Shown here: positions 57,205 to 64,000 of the stretch, piece after piece
Position numbering within the stretch: the first letter of the stretch is position 1
Layout of the letters: every line of letters starts with the position of its first letter
Source: Hypoxylon rubiginosum
Lineage: Eukaryota; Ascomycota; Sordariomycetes; Xylariales; Hypoxylaceae
Assembly: GCA_902806565.1 (NCBI GenBank)
Contig: CADCXA010000025.1
Coordinates: forward strand, 682,001 to 746,000
DNA length: 64,000 nucleotides
Direction: 5' to 3'
The notes under the pieces: model-generated
The model's database searches: none
What the model saw: only the letters and a program-made list of their open reading frames with translations
Told to the model about the DNA's origin: nothing
Program-made: the position numbers and the translations under genes

Positions 57205-59168
57205 GATCGCATACGCTTGTGCAGATCAACCAACTGCGGCGAGGAGGAGGAGGGGGTGGAGGTATGAGAGGAAGCGGGAGCGGGAGCGCAAGGCAGCAGA
57301 ACGCTAGGAAGAATAGAATATCGCAATCTCCGTCTTCACATGGTTTTGCCGCACCGCATGCCGGGTGAATCGCATGAAAATTGAACGGAGCCTCGCCGAG
57401 GTGAGCGGAGGTTTGAGAACTTGGGAGTTGGGATGTTGGAAGTTGGCCACAACACGATAGAATCAATCACTTGAGCGGGAGATTGGATGTAGATGGGAAC
57501 AAATCGGCTGGAGCCGGGGCACTTGGGAGAGAGATGGAGATGGAGGGCGATAATCCCGCGCAACTCACTTGAGCTTTCAGGCACCAAAAAGTGACATCCG
57601 CTTTCTTCTGCCGGATACACACGCATACACGACACACACACAAGAGCTTGGGAAGCGTGAAAGGGGAACAGACGCCTCGCGGACAGGTGGCGGCTGAACA
57701 TGGCCCTGAAGGATGGGAGGATGTCCCGAAGTGTCGAGATAGCCCCCCTTCGGTAGCGGAAAGCGGTTTAGCGGCATTGGGCGCGGTGAACGATTTTGGA
57801 GTAGATGGCTCGTCAAAATTTCCCTCTTCCTGCGACGTCATTGGTCCGAGGATGGTCTGGTCAGTTCTGGTGTGCATCATTTTGGATCAGTTTGGATCAG
57901 TTTGGATCAGTTTGGTTGGCCAAGTGTGCTAAGTGTAACATCGCCGTCGATTGCTTCTAGAAGAAAATGAGGGAAATCCCCGTCTAATTGGCTATATTAG
58001 GTAGGTGCAGATTTATCTTCAAACCCGCCGAGCCCGCCCTACCATCGAAGAAAACCCAGGTGGATACTGGGAATGCTACGCTAATAAGGCTTGGGCAAAC
58101 TTGGTTGATTTTGACAATCCATTATTAGTCCTACGGTCCTACTTGGTGGAGCCCTCCCTATAAGTAACCTTGGTGGCTTAGGTAAGTCAACACTCAAGGT
58201 ACCTAGGTATTGTACCTATAGCTATCGCAACTTTAAAAATAGAGCCTGGGCGATACCCAATCATAACAAACCTCATACATTATAGGTATACTCATAGCTC
58301 AATTTGCCTAGGATGTTGTTAAGACGGGTTGACTTGCTCTTAGAATATGTTCGTATTACTTTCAAAGACGTTGGATATTCATATGTATGGAGGTGCTTTT
58401 ACAAATTACTATACGTGTAAAATAAGAAGCAATCAACCAAGTAATATTAATTTCACTTTGAATTGGCTACTACCTAGTCCACGGAATCAGGTACATCGCC
58501 TCTTCTGTCCACCGAGTGCTGATGCGAGTATTATCTTCCGATTGGAGTACTACTTTGTCCGCTGATACGCATGTTCGAAGCAGGCTCTTCCAGCCTCTTG
58601 ACAACCCCCGGCTCTGAACACCAACACATAACCGGCTATCACTAAGCCCACCTAGGTATCTCGCACAAAAATGCAGACAGCCGGCCGGCCTCCCCCAGAG
58701 CCAACAACTCCTATGACTTGACCCGTCCAGATGCAGAGTGAGGAACAGAACCTGCCACATGACCTAGTCCGAATGCAAACCAACCCCCTAACCTCACCTC
58801 ACCGCGCTCCATACATTTATTTCTATTTGGGTAGAAAGAAACGAACTGATTAGAGAATCCTCGTATAGGCGCACTCGAACGACTCGTAACGATGTATGCC
58901 CTGCCATGAATAATACCGAAGCGGGTTGGAATTGTCACCCTTGAACGCCAAAACAGATGCACAATCAACCTCCCCTGTCCAAGTCCGGATGCTAAACCAA
59001 TGCGTGATAGTATAAGGTGGATGATGCAACCGGATGCCATGAGAATGAAAGTGATTATAAACCGACAGTGCCGTTTAAATCTGCCACCTGTAGCCCGCCC
59101 CGAGATAAGATACATAATATTTGGATGTTTGGGATGTAGCGTCGTGTTTGTTGGATCCGTGCGAAATC
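57205..59168. other. Intergenic with 10-bp tandem repeat
   Basis: About 2 kb upstream of the caspase-like gene and downstream of the next minus-strand gene. It contains the TTTGGATCAG repeat (57881) and a GGTACCTAGGTA palindrome near 58198. ORFs up to 137 codons have no recognisable content. Confidence 0.5.
57881..57910. repeat. Tandem repeat, 10-bp unit TTTGGATCAG x3
   Basis: Three exact copies followed by a partial one in non-coding DNA. Confidence 0.9.
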
Positions 59169-60998
59169 TTAATTGCGCTCGTTTATCTCTGTATTCCGAC
59201 GCGTCTCGTCGAAGTCCTCCTTCATTAAGCGTTCACTGAGACTCCTTGGTGTACCGTTGAAATAGGTTAACTCAGGTCTGTAGCTACTTGACTCGTCGAC
59301 CCCACTCCGTCCATCTACGCTACCGACAAAGGTGTAGAAGTCACCCATCTCGGCGGCCTTCTTGTGTAGCTCGGGGTCACCGCGAATAACGTCAATCGAG
59401 AATCGCTTTCCACGGTATGATCCCGCAGATGCCGCCATTTGATGAGGCGATGGAGAGGCAAGTGTTGGCGTATCAGGCTTAGCCACTGGAGCTTTAGCCA
59501 TAGGAATCGCAGGAGATGTGGAAAATAGGACTGGGTTTTCCGCTATAGGTGTCGCATCGGCTTCGTCGTCGTCATCTTCATCTTCCTCGTCGATGTACTT
59601 CTTATTCGACCCAAGCTCGTCGCCTTTGTCGCCCGTCGCGATACCTTCGTTGTCCTCAAACTCGAACATATCTTCCTCGTCATTGTGTGGTTCGCTAGTT
59701 AGATCGGACAATTCTGCCTGCGTATTACGTTTTCCCGCTACGTCTTGCGGATCGGGACCCTTGGACTCCAATCTAGGAGCTCTCTCAAGCGGTGGAGAAA
59801 ATCGCTTCTTGCCCTTGAAAGAGCTTAGTTGTGGCATCATGAGCACATCATCGGCATCCTCAGCCTCTTCAGCAGCTTCGTTCTCCTCTTCCTCTCCCTC
59901 ATTCGAGTATGCGCCGAGCTGACTTGGAAGGCGTGCATTATTTATACAATGCGCCGTACTCCCAGAGCTTACGTGATCAGTCGCAGCCTGAAATGTGTCA
60001 TTCGCCCTTCCGCCACTGAAACCGGCCATGACTAACTCTTCCTCTTCATCGTCATCGGCGGCCTCCATATTACCCACAACTTCCCATTTGGACGTGTCTT
60101 CTGTCGAATTCCTCGCCATAGCCTTTAGGCGATCAGTAGAAGTAGTCTTCTTGGGCATGGGAGGAGAGCTGCCTAATAGACTAGAGTCATCGTCTATGAC
60201 AATGGAGTTGTATGAGTCATCCAGTAAGGTAGTGGGGTTGCCTAATGGGGACGTCGGGAAGTCCGGTCCTCGAGGAGACATTGGGGGTGACGAGGTGGGA
60301 AGAACCTCTTCGCCTTCCACCTCGAAGCGCACTCGCCTCGGGCTCTGGTTCTTGGTGGTGGAGGAACTCGACGAGCGACGAAGCGCACTTCTTCGTAATC
60401 GCGACACACTATCGTCAGAAGTGACCGAAGAGAGTGTGTCTTCAGTTCCGCGCCGGACAGGATCTGGCCGTGAGAGGTTGTCATTAATTAAAGGAGCAGG
60501 AGAGGAATCTTGACTGTCATCAGGCTCTTGGGATTCAGATGTTTGGGGCGATGGTGTAGGTGATGTGTAGCTGCGTCGCTGCACGGCATCAAGCAAGGGA
60601 AGATAGCTCGGCGTGAATAGACCATGGAACTCGCGTTCTCGCTCATGTGGGCTTCGAGTACCATCATCCAAAGGAGTATCGGGGTCCTGAGGGGAAGGTG
60701 ACGGCGATGATTGCGTGATAGACCACGTTTTCTCGTCCGCGCTGGCGGTATTAGCGCCGAACTGCGAGAGTGAGTCAAACGGATTATCAAGGCCGGGGCT
60801 CAAGGCTGGATAATTCTGAAATTGTTCGAAGACCAATCGCTCGACCTTGACGGAGACATCCCTCGGTACGTCTTGTAATCGCTGCTGCGAATATCGCCGG
60901 AATTCTTGAGCCATGTCGTGACGGTATTCGTTGACCTTGCTATCAAGCTCGGTAAGCTTGCGGAGAAGATCAGACACAATGCTTGCAGTGTCATTCAT
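59169..60998 (-). CDS. Large disordered acidic protein, conserved-type hypothetical
   Basis: A single exon of 609 residues from the ATG at 60998. The frame is open further to 61061 but that part is only translated hexamer repeat (VPVPAPAPVPV), so the ATG MNDTASIVSDLLRKL was chosen. Residues 1-55 form a probable helix/coiled coil (KLTELDSKVNEYRHDMAQEF). The rest is disordered: Ser/Pro-rich tracts with many SP and TP dipeptides (possible proline-directed phosphorylation sites), basic RRSALRRSSSSS and SPRRVRFEVEGEEV, and several Glu/Asp runs (ADDDEEEE, YIDEEDEDDDDEAD). A short ordered-looking segment near the C-terminus includes GKRFSIDVIRGDPELHKKAAEMGDFY. VRFE-type and SP-rich content suggests phospho-regulation, but I do not recognise a family. 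It is transcribed in the same direction as the caspase-like gene. Confidence 0.75.
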   Translation of the reverse strand: MNDTASIVSDLLRKLTELDSKVNEYRHDMAQEFRRYSQQRLQDVPRDVSVKVERLVFEQFQNYPALSPGLDNPFDSLSQFGANTASADEKTWSITQSSPSPSPQDPDTPLDDGTRSPHEREREFHGLFTPSYLPLLDAVQRRSYTSPTPSPQTSESQEPDDSQDSSPAPLINDNLSRPDPVRRGTEDTLSSVTSDDSVSRLRRSALRRSSSSSTTKNQSPRRVRFEVEGEEVLPTSSPPMSPRGPDFPTSPLGNPTTLLDDSYNSIVIDDDSSLLGSSPPMPKKTTSTDRLKAMARNSTEDTSKWEVVGNMEAADDDEEEELVMAGFSGGRANDTFQAATDHVSSGSTAHCINNARLPSQLGAYSNEGEEEENEAAEEAEDADDVLMMPQLSSFKGKKRFSPPLERAPRLESKGPDPQDVAGKRNTQAELSDLTSEPHNDEEDMFEFEDNEGIATGDKGDELGSNKKYIDEEDEDDDDEADATPIAENPVLFSTSPAIPMAKAPVAKPDTPTLASPSPHQMAASAGSYRGKRFSIDVIRGDPELHKKAAEMGDFYTFVGSVDGRSGVDESSSYRPELTYFNGTPRSLSERLMKEDFDETRRNTEINERN

Positions 60999-61013
60999 TG
61001 TGCTGATTGCGCC

Positions 61014-61062
61014 CCGCACAGGCACAGGCGCAGGCGCAGGCACAGGCACAAGCACAAGCACA
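61014..61062. repeat. Hexamer repeat CAGGCA/CAGGCG just upstream of the disordered-protein ATG
   Basis: Seven to eight degenerate CAGGCR/CAAGCA hexamers, lying in the probable 5' leader of the minus-strand gene starting at 60998. Confidence 0.8.
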
Positions 61063-61636
61063 CCACAGGATGATCAATCAAGAAATGAGAACGGGCAGGC
61101 GACAAAGAACAGGCATTGTTGGTACTGGCCAACATACAGTAAAGGTAGAACCTCCTTTTTTCAGGATTGGGAAGAAGCGCCGAATATCTGAAAAAAAAGG
61201 TTCTAAGGTATTGTTTTCTGAGATTTGCCTCGGGGTTATCTTCCCTGTGCCGTTGGGTGGAGCTTTGCTCTTATCTTGGTCTTCTTTTGGTCTTCTTGTG
61301 CGATGCGACTTGCAGTTGGACTTGCAGTTGAACTATCCACGCAGCATATTGCGTGTAAAAGGAAACTTTGTTGTATCCACGTTGGTAATACACGATTGGG
61401 CTACACAGCGTCTTCGTGAGTAGCTCGTATGTAGCTCTGCAGCTGGTGGGAAGGATGTCGTGTATTATTAAAGGTTAAGCCTTGCTGCTGGGTGCGTGGA
61501 TGAGATGGAGGGAAGAGGCTGGAGCCGCACTTGTCAAAAAGTCAAAGTCAAGACAAGGCGAGTCACCGTAATAAAATGATTTGCTGGAAGTGAAAGAAAG
61601 TGTGAAAAATGGTGTGGAGAAAATGGAGAAAAAAAG

Positions 61637-61672
61637 GGTAGGTGTGGTAGGTGTGGTAGGTGTGGTAGGTGT
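61637..61672. repeat. Tandem repeat, 9-bp unit GGTAGGTGT x4
   Basis: Four exact consecutive copies in non-coding DNA. Confidence 0.9.
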
Positions 61673-62561
61673 GTGGGAGGTGTGGGAGCCCAAGACCCGC
61701 GCAAGAGTGGTAGGATTGGTCTTCCGACGACCTGGGAAAGACCTGGTCGACTGTTTAAAAAGTATGGGCAAGTCGGGAAACCCGATCTATCGAAGAGTCG
61801 AGGCCTGGAATATTCGGTGCATGCCTGCGAAGGGAAAACAAAAATTTAAAGGCCCATGCCACTTCACTTACAGATCATTTAAAGATCACGGGACATCCTA
61901 CTATAGCGCATATAGATGTACACAGGTACCGCCTAGGCAGTGAACAAAGACGATAGGCAACAGACTACATGAGGTCATCAATTGAGCTTAATGAGATGAT
62001 AAGCTTCAACCTACCAGATAGGCTTGGATACTAAGACACTACCTAGGTAAGATACGTGGAATAAACCTCCGACTGATACACACATGTGCACATACTCAGT
62101 ATCTCCCCCGCAATGTTTTAAACGGCTCTCGGGATGACATCAATTACACTAGAAGAATGGGTGTTATCTACCGTCTCCGAGCAGGCAGGCAGAACGAGGG
62201 ACAAGGATGAGTCAAGGTCATCTACCATCTAAATAGAAATCGTGCATCCGTCGCCGGTTTCCCAGTCCCTCATCGAGATACAATTAGGGCACACGTGCCA
62301 CATGCGACATCCGGCTCCCGGATTAGGCACGAAATCACGAGGGAGACATCAGTTCGATCCTCTCTTAATCTTGAGATCGACCTTGCTGATAAACATGCCT
62401 GCTTGGCTAACGAAATAGTTTCTCTATTGGAATACTATTGGAACATCGAGTGGATCATCATTGGTATTATTTCAATCAATTATACACTAGCTGCGCAACC
62501 CGTCCGCGCAAGCGCGGCCGGGAGAATTACGTAATAAAGAAAAAGCTTCTGATTGGCCCCG

Positions 62562-62790
62562 CCACACCCCCAAGCCACCCACCCCCCCTAGCCACACTCA
62601 CCAAGCCACACCACCAAGCCCACCACCCCCAGCCACACCACCCACCGCCACCCACCACCACCCCCCTAGCCACACCACCACCCACCACCACCCCTTCAGC
62701 CACACCACCACCCACCACCACCCACCACCACCACACCCCAGCCACACCCCAGCCACACCACCCACCCAAGCCACCCCCCCCCCCCCCGCC
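62562..62790. repeat. CCA/CCCAC-rich low-complexity tract with strong strand asymmetry
   Basis: About 230 bp almost without G on the plus strand, built from CCACC, CACCCA and AGCCACA words and ending in a C homopolymer of about 15. Confidence 0.85.
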
Positions 62791-63159
62791 GGCCATGGCT
62801 ACCTTAGGTAATTCGGAATATCGACTCGGCGAACGGCGGCTCCGCGCGCCGATTCGCCGAGTATACCTACCAGCCACAGCCAACCTACTCTGATTGGCTA
62901 GCCACACCTGGGTGCACGGACGAAGAATTCTTCATAGAATCATTTATTCTCAATCAAAATCCCTTTAAAAGCTTAATAATTAATACCATTCGATAGAGCT
63001 CGTTTTGCGTGACCTTTTGATACTATTTGCACCTTTATAGACCTTGTTGCGATAAAGCTGCAAAGGAAAAGGTCGAAAAGTGCGGGGCGATTCTAAGTAT
63101 CTGATTGGCCGGTGAAATTGTGGCAGTACTAATGAAATAAAGAGAAGTTGATCTGCGGT

Positions 63160-63188
<29 letters not shown>
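63160..63188. repeat. Microsatellite (CTG)9
   Basis: Nine exact CTG triplets plus CT, in non-coding DNA. Confidence 0.9.
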
Positions 63189-63190
<2 letters not shown>

Positions 63191-64000
63191 CCAGATGGCT
63201 ATTTTGAGCCCTGCAGCCCCTCCCAATCCGATACCCAGCCGCGAACCTGTTCCGTGTGAGTTTGGCTTATACTATAAAGAGCCCACCCGTCGAGGCTTGT
63301 CAAGCGCCTGGCGGCTCTCCCGAGATCGGCTTGCTCTATCCGGTGAAAGGTGATAGCTGGAAACCCAATCATCAGAGAGGAATATAGACCCCGGTAGTTG
63401 ATTCTTCTGCAGGACTACTATACGGGGCTTGGGCAAACTGACCGACCCTATATGACAGCTGCAGCAGGGTTCACACCGGATGCAGGGAATTTAATGATGA
63501 ATTGTTGGGCCATTCTACTTGAAGGGCTCTAGTCCTCATATCCAGCCTCCAATTCATGATACGAGTCTCGCACCTTACTCGTTTAACCGTGTTGCGCCAA
63601 TCTTTGCAACTACACCGCTAACCCCATATATTCGTCCTTCTCTAATTACATTGCGGTTCCGTAGCATCACGATTAGCAGTCTGCTGACCTTGTGAGACTA
63701 TAAAGGTGAGTTTAGAACGACTAGGTAGAAAGTTGACCAAACCCATCATCAACAAGTCTTGAGCTGCTCGGAACTTGCGCCGGTTTCTGAACATCGTGTC
63801 TACTCTTAGTTTTTTACTCCGGATCGTATGTGCAATCCCTAGCTCTCCTTGAATAGCTATGAAAGGAAACGTATATTTACGAGGTATACTATTGACCAGA
63901 GTGTGGTTAGGTTTAATCTGCTGACGATCCTATGACGGTATTGAGCTATGCATCAGCATTTCGACTAGCCAACTCCTTGGCAGGCTTACCTACATTTTTT

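Larger units (their letters stand above)
60999..64000. other. Right-end intergenic region rich in simple repeats
   Basis: The first 500 bp are the probable promoter and leader of the disordered-protein gene. The rest holds the repeats listed separately and no credible gene up to the window end. A Gly-rich ORF at 62527-62907 is only the translated CCA-rich tract. Confidence 0.5.

Noticed and set aside
62527..62907. 126-codon Gly/Val/Trp-rich ORF
   Set aside because: Only the reverse translation of the CCA-rich tract.

Overview
The window is nuclear DNA of a filamentous ascomycete (Pezizomycotina), most likely a Sordariomycete. The evidence is: introns of about 50-125 bp with GTRNGT donors and CTGAC/CTAAC-type branch sites; fungus-specific families (HET domain, Zn(II)2Cys6 regulators, Cas1p acyltransferase); one gene per 2-4 kb in the gene-bearing parts; and long intergenic stretches rich in a CCTACCTAGGTAGG-type palindrome. 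All calls come from reading the sequence. Exon joins were built by hand, and for every multi-exon gene with a proposed start codon the joined coding length is a multiple of three.

Left part (1-12 kb) is a compact housekeeping block: the 3' end of a Cas1p-like O-acetyltransferase, a Pol III tRNA-like gene, a 2EXR/F-box-like protein, a polytopic membrane protein with an AT-hook-like tail, the Arf-like GTPase ARL3/ARFRP1, the exosome subunit RRP45, the spliceosome factor CWC15 (divergent from RRP45), and an EBP-type sterol isomerase homologue.

Middle part (13-30 kb) is accessory in character. A HET-domain protein and a large glycine-rich, collagen-like multidomain protein lie in tandem on the minus strand. 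The second is divergent from a RING-between-RING (RBR) ubiquitin ligase. Then come two convergent Zn(II)2Cys6 regulators, one of which splits its zinc cluster across a 17-nt microexon. HET, repeat-rich and RBR proteins are the kinds of genes found in fungal allorecognition or immunity islands; that link is an inference here.

Right part (30-64 kb) is very gene-poor. A TALE homeodomain regulator (35.2-36.6 kb) has about 17 kb of apparently non-coding DNA upstream. That stretch ends with a 538-bp foldback (MITE-like) element with long terminal inverted repeats. Next are a six-exon gene encoding a caspase-like domain fused to a rhodanese-like domain that lacks its catalytic cysteine, and a large disordered acidic protein. 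The last 3 kb hold only simple repeats.

Most noteworthy are the caspase/pseudo-rhodanese fusion, the HET/collagen-like/RBR neighbourhood, the foldback element, and the desert upstream of the homeobox gene.
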